64,000 nucleotides of DNA, from positions 16,676-80,675 of IMG/VR virus record IMGVR_UViG_3300020424_000003. One strand, given 5' to 3'. The notes under the pieces were generated by a model. The model was not told the origin of the DNA. It did not search any database and worked only from the letters and a program-made list of their open reading frames with translations. Source of the stretch: a virus. The stretch's first letter is position 1. Each line of letters opens with the position of its first letter. Shown here in pieces: positions 9,045 through 15,857 of this stretch. Position numbers and translations under genes: made by a program.

Positions 9045-9488
9045 TTACCTTACAAACCGCCATCCTTGATGACCAGTTTCCCTACAAGCAACCTCTTTAA
9101 AGTGTCGTAGTTTACCTTTGTAATTTAATTTAGATAAAACTGTTCTACAATAACCACTTCCCATAGGATATGTACTTGCAACAAATACTTCACCATTGGT
9201 TCCAGTGTCATTATTATACCAACTTGTTGCTTGGCCAGTTTCATTGTTATCAAGAGCAAAATATATTGCTTGTTCTTGTTTCATTCTATCTTCAGCCGGT
9301 AATCTATACCAATGCCATTTAGTAAGATTAACAATAATACCTACATAACCACTGCTTGGTTGATATGTTGATTGAACACTTGATGTTGTGGTGTCACTAG
9401 TATTGTATGTTTGAACGTTCTTTGTAGAACTACAAGCCCCTAATATACTAAAAAGGGCTAGTAACAATATACCATTTACTAGTTTCAT
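9045..9488 (-). CDS. Putative lipoprotein
   Basis: 147 residues. Signal peptide MKLVNGILLLALFSILGAC ends in a lipobox (LGAC), so Cys19 is probably lipidated. The rest has Ser/Thr-rich and aromatic segments (KWHWYRLPAEDRM, GYCRTVLSKLNYKGK) with several Cys. Function unknown; three lipoproteins in a row suggest an envelope-modifying operon, for example superinfection exclusion or lysis support (inference). Confidence 0.75.
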   Translation of the reverse strand: MKLVNGILLLALFSILGACSSTKNVQTYNTSDTTTSSVQSTYQPSSGYVGIIVNLTKWHWYRLPAEDRMKQEQAIYFALDNNETGQATSWYNNDTGTNGEVFVASTYPMGSGYCRTVLSKLNYKGKLRHFKEVACRETGHQGWRFVR

Positions 9489-9792
9489 AGTCTTTTCCTT
9501 GCATTAGACAGGCATAGCCTTTTCTTTCGACCATCCTGCCATTAATGTTAACACTATACCAATGTTCGCGACATTCCTTTGCTATGCCCATTTTGGGTGG
9601 CAATAGCTTTTTGACAGGATCGTCGCTACATTCTGTGATTTGTGTGCTGTCAACTACACCGTTTTTTTCAATGATTGTTTTGTTAGTATCACAATACTGA
9701 TGACCGTTTTCTTCTAGTGTTAGCTTGTTACCTGTGGCACTACAACCTGTAGCTACCATCATCAGAGCTATTATGTATAGAAGATGTTTCAT
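9448..9792 (-). CDS. Putative lipoprotein
   Basis: 114 residues, signal peptide MKHLLYIIALMMVATGC with lipobox ATGC. Cys-containing remainder (YCDTNK, ITECSDD, AKECREHWYSVNINGR). The last 41 nt overlap the start of the next lipoprotein gene in another frame. Not recognised. Confidence 0.7.
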   Translation of the reverse strand: MKHLLYIIALMMVATGCSATGNKLTLEENGHQYCDTNKTIIEKNGVVDSTQITECSDDPVKKLLPPKMGIAKECREHWYSVNINGRMVERKGYACLMQGKDYETSKWYIVTSPF

Positions 9793-9801
9793 ACGGCTCT
9801 C

Positions 9802-10368
9802 CTAGTCGACTTGTTTAGCTGACTTGTTAATAGAGTTCGTATCAATCTTTACTTGAGAAGCTCTAATACCTTGTGCTTCTGCTACCAATTGATCAACAAT
9901 CTCCTTATCAAGTTTCAACATTATGAAATGATGATACTTGCCATTTCTTTTGTACAAGTAACCTTCATTAGATGAATAATGTCTTACAACTGTATCTGTG
10001 ATCTTGTTAACAACCAATACTTGAGACTGTGTAGAAGAAACCAAATTCTCTTCACTGCCACTATCATTATATTCGATTGTTGTTCGCTTGTTCACTGCAC
10101 CGTTAATTCTATCAGCAATTTTAGTTTTTGCTAACTGCAATGATTTATCATAAGCCGCTTCTTTAAAGCCACTTACTGCACTACCACAAGCATAGTAGTA
10201 GTCTTTAGACCACCAAAACCAACCTTCAGTTCCAGTGTCCTTACACTTCATATACCAATTAGGTACTACGTCTTGTTGCTTTTCAACGACAGTAGTCATT
10301 GTTGAACAAGCTGACATCATTACCGCCATTGTTGCGACTAATGTCAGTTTTTTAAATGTGCCTTTCAT
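9802..10368 (-). CDS. LPP20-like lipoprotein
   Basis: 188 residues from the ATG preceded by GGAGG (MKGTFKKLTLVATMAVMMSAC), with lipobox MSAC. A longer frame starts upstream but without a ribosome site. The central region YAYDKSLQLAKTKIADRINGAV-like segment resembles the LPP20/LPS-assembly-type small domain (moderate certainty). Faces the periplasm. Transcribed from a good sigma-70 promoter directly upstream. Confidence 0.7.
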   Translation of the reverse strand: MKGTFKKLTLVATMAVMMSACSTMTTVVEKQQDVVPNWYMKCKDTGTEGWFWWSKDYYYACGSAVSGFKEAAYDKSLQLAKTKIADRINGAVNKRTTIEYNDSGSEENLVSSTQSQVLVVNKITDTVVRHYSSNEGYLYKRNGKYHHFIMLKLDKEIVDQLVAEAQGIRASQVKIDTNSINKSAKQVD

Positions 10369-10403
10369 TAAAGCCTCCATAAGTTTTTCTTCATTAAGTT
10401 TAT

Positions 10404-10432
10404 ATAATAGCACCGAAACAATCAAATGTCAA
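10404..10432 (-). promoter_or_regulatory. Sigma-70 promoter for the lipoprotein operon
   Basis: TTGACA, 17-bp spacer ending GGTGC, TATTAT on the minus strand, about 35 nt before the 10368 start. Same class as the plus-strand early promoters. Confidence 0.75.
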
Positions 10433-10450
10433 TGATAATTTTGCCAAAAG

Positions 10451-10900
10451 TTAATTCCTACGCATTGTTGCAATTTCGGTTGCCGCCTTACGTCCTGACT
10501 TGTCTTCTTCGTCATCTGCAAAAATTGGAACCATGTTTGATTTGTGCATGGTTGCAATACCAATTAACCTACGTTTTCCTGTGTATTGCATAGGCTCTTT
10601 TCGTGTCGCAGTACCAAAACTTCTGTGCGAACTAGCACTTGGAATATTTGGAGTCTCTCTGCGAAAAGTTGATTCTGTGTGATGCCATGGTGTGCTTACC
10701 ACAGACCTTGTTTTTACTTTGACTTTGCCGTGAACGTAATCGATGTATTCGGACAATGTCATTGTGTCCAATTTAGCACTTTTCAAAAATTTGTTGTGCT
10801 TTCGCCAAGCATCTTCATAGAATGAAGGATCCTTACGTTTTTTGGGTTTACGTTTCTTTGTGTTTAGTGTGGTAAGACCACGAGCTAGATGCATTGTCAT
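10451..10900 (-). CDS. Basic phage protein, unknown function
   Basis: 149 residues, very basic N-terminus (TKKRKPKKRKDPSFYEDAW), middle rich in Ser/Thr/His, C-terminus EDKSGRKAATEIATMRRN. Possibly nucleic-acid binding. Not recognised. Has its own sigma-70 promoter. Confidence 0.7.
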   Translation of the reverse strand: MTMHLARGLTTLNTKKRKPKKRKDPSFYEDAWRKHNKFLKSAKLDTMTLSEYIDYVHGKVKVKTRSVVSTPWHHTESTFRRETPNIPSASSHRSFGTATRKEPMQYTGKRRLIGIATMHKSNMVPIFADDEEDKSGRKAATEIATMRRN

Positions 10901-10926
10901 ATTGAGCCTCTTTCGTTATTATGTAT

Positions 10927-10955
10927 ATTTTACTATACAATGCTCTATATGTCAA
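10927..10955 (-). promoter_or_regulatory. Sigma-70 promoter for the 10900 gene
   Basis: TTGACA, 17-bp spacer, TAAAAT on the minus strand. Confidence 0.65.
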
Positions 10956-10958
10956 GTC

Positions 10959-11219
10959 TTATATTGATTTTCTTTCTGGTCCATCTGATAATGGAATAAG
11001 GTCTGATGGGATTTTGGTACTGTCTACACAAAGAATTGATTCGACAGGTCTGAACCCATATGATTGGGCTACTCTTAGCATTACTTCATTTGTGTTTTGT
11101 TGAACATATGAAATACACTCTTCTGTTGTTTTAAAAGTAGGTTCTGTAAAAACAAACAGGTTTCGTTCACCGCCTTGACCGATACCGACCATGACAGCAA
11201 CAATTAAAATTTTAAGCAT
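10959..11219 (-). CDS. Small exported protein, unknown
   Basis: 86 residues with a short hydrophobic N-terminus (MLKILIVAVMVGIGQGGE) that could be a signal peptide; Cys at SYVQQ-preceding and ILCVDS positions could form a disulfide. Starts 1 nt after the nuclease stop codon, hence co-transcribed. Confidence 0.65.
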   Translation of the reverse strand: MLKILIVAVMVGIGQGGERNLFVFTEPTFKTTEECISYVQQNTNEVMLRVAQSYGFRPVESILCVDSTKIPSDLIPLSDGPERKSI

Positions 11220-11651
11220 TTATAGGGTTACCTTTCCTTCTTTGATGAGCTTCTTTCTGTTATTTAGATGTGCTTTCTCAACTTGGTCTTTGTTCTGGCC
11301 AGTGTACACAACTCCGTAACCCTCTTTGATCATTGTCTCAGTTAACTTCTTGCCATCAATTAAAAAGTCTCCAAGTATTCTGCCAAACTTTCCTTTTTTG
11401 TCTTCACCACTTCTATCAATTTGTGTTTTCAAAACTTGTTTGGAACCAACTGGCATCATGTCTTTAACAAACTGTTTAGATGCTAAACCAAATTTCTTTT
11501 CTACTTTGTCTCTTGTTCTTGATTCAGGAGTGTCTATGCCCATCATTCGGACACGTTCTTTGTGCATCCACATACCAAAGCCTAAGTCAATATCAACATC
11601 AACTGTGTCACCATCGACTACTCTTAGGATTTTACAGCGGTACTCGTACAT
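11220..11651 (-). CDS. Staphylococcal-nuclease-like endonuclease
   Basis: 143 residues with the SNase-fold signatures RVVDGDTVDVDI and ERVRMMGIDTPESR, and GKFGRILGDFLIDGK later. Ca2+-dependent nucleases of this fold cut DNA or RNA. No clear signal peptide, so probably cytoplasmic, where it could degrade host DNA or act in repair. Start overlaps the upstream small gene's stop by 1 nt. Confidence 0.85.
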   Translation of the reverse strand: MYEYRCKILRVVDGDTVDVDIDLGFGMWMHKERVRMMGIDTPESRTRDKVEKKFGLASKQFVKDMMPVGSKQVLKTQIDRSGEDKKGKFGRILGDFLIDGKKLTETMIKEGYGVVYTGQNKDQVEKAHLNNRKKLIKEGKVTL

Positions 11652-11797
11652 TATCTACCTTGACCTCTGTAAAACTTATGGCTTCTTTTTTTGTGTTTGT
11701 TCATGGAACTCATCTTGCAAGATCTTTTACGTCCAGCTTGAGAAGTTGTCTTTGGTTGACTTACATGAACTGATTGTGTTTTGCCCCATGCGGCCAT
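11651..11797 (-). CDS. Small basic protein, unknown
   Basis: 48 residues, MAAWGKTQSVHVSQPKTTS... rich in Lys/Arg/Ser with one Cys (RKRSCKMSSMNKHKKRSH). AAGGAG precedes the ATG and a late box lies 25 nt upstream. Stop overlaps the nuclease ATG (TAATG). Possibly a nucleic-acid-binding or virion-internal peptide. Confidence 0.65.
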   Translation of the reverse strand: MAAWGKTQSVHVSQPKTTSQAGRKRSCKMSSMNKHKKRSHKFYRGQGR

Positions 11798-11822
11798 AAC
11801 TGCTCCTTGTTAACTATGCAGT

Positions 11823-11829
11823 TATTTAT
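11823..11829 (-). promoter_or_regulatory. T4-type late promoter box
   Basis: ATAAATA on the minus strand between tRNA-Asp and the small basic gene at 11651-11797. Confidence 0.55.
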
Positions 11830-11835
11830 CTTATG

Positions 11836-11912
11836 TGGCGGGAGTGAAGGGACTCGAACCCTCGGCCTTCCGCGTGACAGGCGGACGCTCTAACCAACTG
11901 AGCTACACCCCC
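11836..11912 (-). tRNA. tRNA-Asp (GTC)
   Basis: 77 nt with encoded CCA. Acceptor GGGGGTG pairs with CACTCCC (one G-U), anticodon loop CTGTCAC reads GTC, T-arm loop TTCGAGT is standard. Confidence 0.93.
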
Positions 11913-11918
11913 ATATGG

Positions 11919-11994
11919 TGGTGGAGGATACAGGAGTCGAACCTGCGACCTCCTGAATGCAAATCAGGCGCTCTCCCAACTGAGCTAATCCCCC
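11919..11994 (-). tRNA. tRNA-Ala (TGC)
   Basis: 76 nt with encoded CCA. Acceptor GGGGGAT / ATCCTCC, anticodon loop TTTGCAT reads TGC, T-loop TTCGACT. Lies 6 nt upstream of tRNA-Asp in the same transcript. It is also the amino acid that charges tmRNA, though tmRNA itself is separate. Confidence 0.93.
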
Positions 11995-12000
11995 AAAGTC

Positions 12001-12105
12001 TTAACCGCAACCGGATATACAAATCATCCAAGGTTGTCCAAATGCTATCTGATGTGCTACGTCTAAAACAATAGCTACACCCATTATCGTTACAAAAGTC
12101 ATCAT
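12001..12105 (-). CDS. Small hydrophobic peptide
   Basis: 34 residues, MMTFVTIMGVAIVLDVAHQIAFG... ending ICISGCG. AAGGAACAG precedes it; it ends 6 nt before tRNA-Ala and follows a strong promoter. May be a real membrane peptide or just a leader for the tRNAs. Confidence 0.45.
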   Translation of the reverse strand: MMTFVTIMGVAIVLDVAHQIAFGQPWMICISGCG

Positions 12106-12141
12106 GTCACTGTTCCTTGTGTTGTGATAAAAACTAGCTTT

Positions 12142-12170
12142 ATTATATAGTCATTTAATGAAGATGTCAA
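12142..12170 (-). promoter_or_regulatory. Strong sigma-70 promoter for tRNA-Ala/tRNA-Asp
   Basis: TTGACA (12170-12165), 17-bp spacer, perfect TATAAT (12147-12142), minus strand. It starts right where the tmRNA ends. Confidence 0.8.
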
Positions 12171-12172
12171 GT

Positions 12173-12472
12173 GCAACTTTTCTGTTGCTAGGTAAGTTGC
12201 CAACCCCGAGCGATTATGCCGCTAGGGCAAAATCCTCATTTACAACGGATTTCTGTTTACCGAAGTTAACAAAAGTCACGTTGTTTAGTGCATTATCGTT
12301 TGCATCTATACGTTTGTTCGCGTTAACCGAGCTTACATCCGGACAGTCTCCTTCAACCTTAACAAGCCAATCGATCCTAATTCCACCCCGTCGGGGGTAT
12401 ATTGAATTGGTGGAGTGGCCGGGAATTGCACCCGGGTCTTGCTCTTGTGACATACGTTGCTATCATCAATTG
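12173..12472 (-). ncRNA. ssrA: Permuted (two-piece, alphaproteobacterial-type) tmRNA
   Basis: On the minus strand the 3' (acceptor) half comes first: T-arm CCGGG-TGCAATT-CCCGG then CCACTCC-A-CCA (about 12441-12408). A short spacer follows, then the 5' half begins GGGGTGG (about 12390), which pairs fully with CCACTCC (one G-T). AATTAGGATCGATTGG matches the conserved tmRNA D-loop region. The tag frame starts at GCAAACGATAATGC (resume codon 12303-12301) and ends at TAA (12214): 29 residues starting ANDNAL and ending NEDFALAA. A 7-bp hairpin (12173-12200) closes the RNA. tmRNA rescues stalled ribosomes and tags their products for proteolysis. The T-loop TGCAATT departs from TTCRANY. Ends of the mature pieces are approximate. 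Confidence 0.93.
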
Positions 12473-12477
12473 CTATG

Positions 12478-12485
12478 TATTTATA
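12478..12485 (-). promoter_or_regulatory. Late promoter for tmRNA
   Basis: A perfect TATAAATA on the minus strand just before the acceptor piece, predicting transcription from about 12472. Indicates the tmRNA is made late in infection. A TTGACA further upstream (around 12531) has a poor spacing to any -10 box. Confidence 0.65.
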
Positions 12486-12540
12486 GCCTTATTTGTATAG
12501 TATGCACTTAATTGTGATAACTAATGTCAAAGGATTAACA

Positions 12541-12744
12541 ATGCCAAAAATGAGAACATTTACATTCTTCGACGGAGATAAGACAGAAACCAAAGAATCA
12601 ACTAGCTATAAAAAAGCGGTGAAGTCATATCAAGGTAGTACCAAAAGCAAAATTGTTAGAGTAGAGTGGGAAGCCAAAAAAGGTGGAGTGTATGAAAAAG
12701 AACAACTTCTGCCAATGGGAAGAAGTAAAAAGATAGGAAGATAG
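12541..12744 (+). CDS. Small phage protein, unknown
   Basis: 67 residues, MPKMRTFTFFDGDKTETKES..., basic C-terminus. AAAGGA lies 6 nt before the ATG. Could be a small nucleic-acid-related protein; not recognised. Followed after 1 nt by the next gene. Confidence 0.7.
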   Translation: MPKMRTFTFFDGDKTETKESTSYKKAVKSYQGSTKSKIVRVEWEAKKGGVYEKEQLLPMGRSKKIGR

Positions 12745-12745
12745 A

Positions 12746-12946
12746 ATGGCTGGAATAAAGCAAAGAGGACCAAGATCTGAAAACTACAAAAGAACTGTGA
12801 TCAGAGATGGTGTTGAAGTAGAAGTAAAACCTGTAAGATATTATGGTCCAGGAGCCAATGGTCGTATGTGTGGAGCCTATGCTGACACTGGTGATTTGAT
12901 CATGGGCTCAGACGGAACGCCTAAACCTTTTAAAAGCATTAATTAA
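12746..12946 (+). CDS. Small phage protein, unknown
   Basis: 66 residues with a Gly-rich centre (VRYYGPGANGRMCGAYADTGD). Co-directional with and immediately after the 12541 gene; its end overlaps the convergent cold-shock gene by 4 nt. Confidence 0.65.
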   Translation: MAGIKQRGPRSENYKRTVIRDGVEVEVKPVRYYGPGANGRMCGAYADTGDLIMGSDGTPKPFKSIN

Positions 12947-13170
12947 CGATTAAAATTTTCGGGACGAGTCAGGTTACCTGCTATCATTCTTCCCCTGTTG
13001 TCAACAAGTTCGAATTCAAGTAACATTTTATTAGATATGTTTTTGATCTGAGCCGCTTCAAAGGCACTGATGTGGACAAACACGTCTTGTGAATTGTCGT
13101 CAGGGGTGATGAAGCCGTAACCTTTTTTGGAGTCAAACCATTTTAGTTTGCCTGTGATTCTTTCACTCAT
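12943..13170 (-). CDS. Cold-shock domain protein (CspA family)
   Basis: 75 residues: GKLKWFDSKKGYGFI with RNP1 and DVFVHISAF with RNP2, the full single CSD. Binds single-stranded RNA/DNA and melts RNA structure. In a phage it may help translation of structured or leaderless mRNA or antagonise termination (inference). Confidence 0.95.
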   Translation of the reverse strand: MSERITGKLKWFDSKKGYGFITPDDNSQDVFVHISAFEAAQIKNISNKMLLEFELVDNRGRMIAGNLTRPENFNR

Positions 13171-13309
13171 ATTTTTTTTATTTCTTCCTGTTTATAATGT
13201 AAAAGTAGTATTTTCCTACCTTAATATTTACCAAAATGTTACGGATAATTATCTGCATATAGATATAGCACGAACATATGGATCATGCTATACCTAATAT
13301 GAATTGTTT

Positions 13310-13489
13310 TTATAATGAGTTTTTCTTTTCTTGGATTTCTTTTCTACGTTCTTTGGCAAGTTTACCCATGTTACCTAAGGCTTTTCTTGCTCTTGCCGCC
13401 GCCGCTTTTACTGACTTGCTTTCAAAAGATTCTGATTCTTTTATGTAGCTTTCGTACTCGGCAACTATTTGTTCATGTATACTGGACAT
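13310..13489 (-). CDS. Small helical Ala/Lys-rich protein
   Basis: 59 residues: MSSIHEQIVAEYESYIKES then an Ala-rich basic helix (KAAAARARKALGNMGKLAKE) ending KKNSL. GGAG lies 6 nt before the ATG. Composition is like small histone-like DNA-binding proteins, but there is no firm family match. Confidence 0.7.
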   Translation of the reverse strand: MSSIHEQIVAEYESYIKESESFESKSVKAAAARARKALGNMGKLAKERRKEIQEKKNSL

Positions 13490-13576
13490 AATTATTCTCC
13501 TATATTCGTATGTAATTATTGTTTTAGGTGTTTGTAATGTGTATAATCTGGCTTATAGGCACCGTATTTGGCGAAA

Positions 13577-13867
13577 TTACCCTCCAGCAAATACGTTTGG
13601 TGAGCCTGCCGCAACCGAAGTACACCCAGATATTGCGTCTCCAACCCTGCCCGTTCCTACATTATTGGTTTTGACTGTGGTTGATCCTGTGGCAATTGGT
13701 GCCGCGTGTGGTGGACATGGAACACCTGGCAATAGGTGTGTGGTGTTGTTGTCACCTTGTCTTGAAACTGGAATGTTGTTTGCAAATACATTTGGAGAGC
13801 CCACTGCTCTAGTCATGCCTGTACAATGTGTAACATCTGCATCACCTATTCTAGTTACTGCTGGCAT
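13577..13867 (-). CDS. PAAR-repeat protein (spike tip)
   Basis: 96 residues, start MPAVTRIGDADVTHCTGM with repeated Gly/His/Cys loops (GSPNVFANNIPVSRQGD, LPGVPCPPHAAPI, GSPNVFAGG). PAAR proteins form the sharp zinc-binding tip of the contractile-tail spike. This supports a myovirus. Confidence 0.92.
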   Translation of the reverse strand: MPAVTRIGDADVTHCTGMTRAVGSPNVFANNIPVSRQGDNNTTHLLPGVPCPPHAAPIATGSTTVKTNNVGTGRVGDAISGCTSVAAGSPNVFAGG

Positions 13868-14060
13868 AGTATCTCTCCCTTTTCATTAGTTCTTGTAACT
13901 TTGTATTCCATTGTTCGATCTCTTCATGTTGTTCTTCTGTGTGAGGTTCTGGTGGAACCTCAGGTGCAAACTCTATCACATGATCAAATTCGTTTGGTAT
14001 TTCATCATACTGTGTGTAGGTGACGAGTTTACCTTTGTCTTTTATAACAAACTTGTGCAT
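13851..14060 (-). CDS. Small acidic phage protein
   Basis: 69 residues, acidic middle (FAPEVPPEPHTEEQHEEIEQW). Overlaps the PAAR gene start by 17 nt. The ATG lies 5 nt after a CATAAATA late box with no ribosome site, so it is predicted leaderless. Could be a tail or spike chaperone by position (inference). Confidence 0.65.
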   Translation of the reverse strand: MHKFVIKDKGKLVTYTQYDEIPNEFDHVIEFAPEVPPEPHTEEQHEEIEQWNTKLQELMKRERYYASSN

Positions 14061-14065
14061 ATTAA

Positions 14066-14073
14066 TATTTATG
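14066..14073 (-). promoter_or_regulatory. Late promoter box, leaderless arrangement
   Basis: CATAAATA, TTAAT, ATG (14060) on the minus strand; drives the small acidic protein and PAAR protein. Confidence 0.6.
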
Positions 14074-14078
14074 TAAGA

Positions 14079-14399
14079 TTATTTACGAACAACGTCAGCC
14101 ATGCCGGCTGGTGCTTGTACAATACTGCTTGTCTGATTTGTGTATGCGTCTGCAAATTGTTTTGCTGTTTTGTGTATTAAAGTGATTGCACTATGCTTAA
14201 TACTGTATGACAAAGCCATGTCGGCAGTAAATAAAAACTGTTGTAATCCTATACCTTTTTGGCCTGCGACTAATGTCAAAGGTTTGTTTACCTTGATCTT
14301 GGTGTCATCATCTGCTTCAAACTTTCCAACAAGCTCTTCGCCAGATGTAAGTTTAATAGTTATAACGTCTCCAACTTTATAAGGTGTTTCAATTAACAT
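14079..14399 (-). CDS. Phage protein with Sm/SH3-like barrel look
   Basis: 106 residues. The first half (YKVGDVITIKLTSGEELVGKFEADDD) reads like an Lsm/SH3-type small barrel strand pattern; the second half is helical. Unknown function; in the grx-nrd to PAAR run. Confidence 0.65.
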   Translation of the reverse strand: MLIETPYKVGDVITIKLTSGEELVGKFEADDDTKIKVNKPLTLVAGQKGIGLQQFLFTADMALSYSIKHSAITLIHKTAKQFADAYTNQTSSIVQAPAGMADVVRK

Positions 14400-14407
14400 T
14401 TAATCTC

Positions 14408-14692
14408 CTAGTGTGCATGGTTCATTCCGTGTTGTTCCATGTGTTCTACTAATTGTTCATACCCTCCTACATACTTACCGTGCAGTATTATCTGTGGAGC
14501 AGTTCTTGGCATAGGTAATCCGTTCACTTCAAACTCTTTCATAAGTGTTTCTACTTGGATATCCTTTCCAATAATGCTTTCCTGATATGGAATGTTCTTG
14601 CTTTGCAATAATGCTTTTGCTTTTACACAAGAAGGACAGTTAGGTTTACTATAGACGACGGTAGTGCTAGGAGTAGCTTGTCTAGTTTCCAT
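14408..14692 (-). CDS. Glutaredoxin
   Basis: 94 residues with active-site CPSC in VVYSKPNCPSCVKAKALL and the cis-Pro/GSH-binding TAPQIILHGKYVGGYEQL. Immediately upstream of its likely client, nrdB, in a grx-nrdB-nrdA operon read in reverse order (nrdA first). It would reduce the NrdA C-terminal cysteines. Confidence 0.93.
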   Translation of the reverse strand: METRQATPSTTVVYSKPNCPSCVKAKALLQSKNIPYQESIIGKDIQVETLMKEFEVNGLPMPRTAPQIILHGKYVGGYEQLVEHMEQHGMNHAH

Positions 14693-15795
14693 TATAATTT
14701 AAATCCTTTTAATTTATCTTTGTTTACGTCTTGTTTGATTCCGCCAACGATGTAGCTTTCAACTTCAGTTTCTTGTGGTGCAACCTGAAGTCCTGCTGAA
14801 CTCAACCAATGTTGTGTCCATGGTAAAGGGTTTTGTGTGGTTGGTGTATCAAAGATTGGTTTGTAACCTAATGCTTTTAATCTTCTATTGGCAATATATT
14901 CTACATAACTGCCTAACAGTCTTTCATTCAATCCAATGATTGATCCGTCTTTCATTAAGTATTTTGCCCAAGCCTTTTCTTCTTCAACACAGGCTTTCCA
15001 CATTTCATAAACTTCATCTTCACACTCTTTGGCAATCTTTGCCATGTCTGGATCATCTTCTCCACGCATCCAGTTCTTTAATACGTGTGAACTTAATGCA
15101 AGATGTTGTGCTTCATCTCTTGCAATCAAAGAAATAATCTTAGCTGAACCTTCCATAAGTTTCAGTTCGCCAAATGCAAAGGTACAAGCAAATGAAACAT
15201 AAAATCTTAAACCTTCTAAGATGTTTACGTTCATCATTGCTAGATACATTTTCTTTTTAACATCTAACATTGTGCCTTTTTTCAAATGTGTAAACTTGTC
15301 TGCGGCTTCTGTAAACGCATCATAGTTTTTGGTTACAGAAATAGCTCTTTCAATAATTTTGTCATCATCTAAAATAGTATCTAATACTTCACTTGGATCA
15401 GCATAGACATTTTTCATGATGTGTGTGTATGAACGTGAATGGATTGTTTCAAAGAAATCCCAAGTAACAATACAACCTTCTAGTTCTGGAATACTTACGT
15501 GTGGTAGAAAAGCCAAGCATGGACCTCTACCCTGTACACTATCTAATAGTGTTTGATATTTTAAGTTTGATGTGAATATATGTTTCTGTTCAGGACGAAA
15601 GTTCGCATAGTCTGATCTGTCTTTTTGCAGACTTACTTCTTCAGGTCTCCAAAAATAACCTAACATAGTTTGATTAAGTTTGTCAAACACAGGGAACTTG
15701 AATACATCATATCTCTGTGTGTTCTGGTCTGCTCCAAAAAACATATATTGCTTTGTGAAGTCAATTTTTTCTCTATTAAAAACTGTCTTTGCCAT
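14692..15795 (-). CDS. nrdB: Ribonucleotide reductase class Ia, beta subunit
   Basis: 367 residues. Di-iron ligands appear in TWDFFETIHSRSYTHIMKN, NVLEG-type helix (NILEGLRFYVSFACTFAF) and LIARDEAQHLALSSHVL. The radical Tyr would lie in the ETIHSRSYTH region, as in NrdB. Makes the tyrosyl radical for NrdA, supplying dNTPs. Start overlaps the glutaredoxin region by 1 nt. Confidence 0.95.
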   Translation of the reverse strand: MAKTVFNREKIDFTKQYMFFGADQNTQRYDVFKFPVFDKLNQTMLGYFWRPEEVSLQKDRSDYANFRPEQKHIFTSNLKYQTLLDSVQGRGPCLAFLPHVSIPELEGCIVTWDFFETIHSRSYTHIMKNVYADPSEVLDTILDDDKIIERAISVTKNYDAFTEAADKFTHLKKGTMLDVKKKMYLAMMNVNILEGLRFYVSFACTFAFGELKLMEGSAKIISLIARDEAQHLALSSHVLKNWMRGEDDPDMAKIAKECEDEVYEMWKACVEEEKAWAKYLMKDGSIIGLNERLLGSYVEYIANRRLKALGYKPIFDTPTTQNPLPWTQHWLSSAGLQVAPQETEVESYIVGGIKQDVNKDKLKGFKL

Positions 15796-15857
15796 CTTTT
15801 TCTCTTTCTACTCTTCTACTCTCTTTAAATTAACATCACTTTGCAAATACGTCAACC

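Noticed and set aside
12158-12511. Open frames across 12.2-12.5 kb on both strands
   Set aside because: They follow the tmRNA; the minus frame ending ALAA is the tag reading frame extended backwards through tRNA-like sequence.
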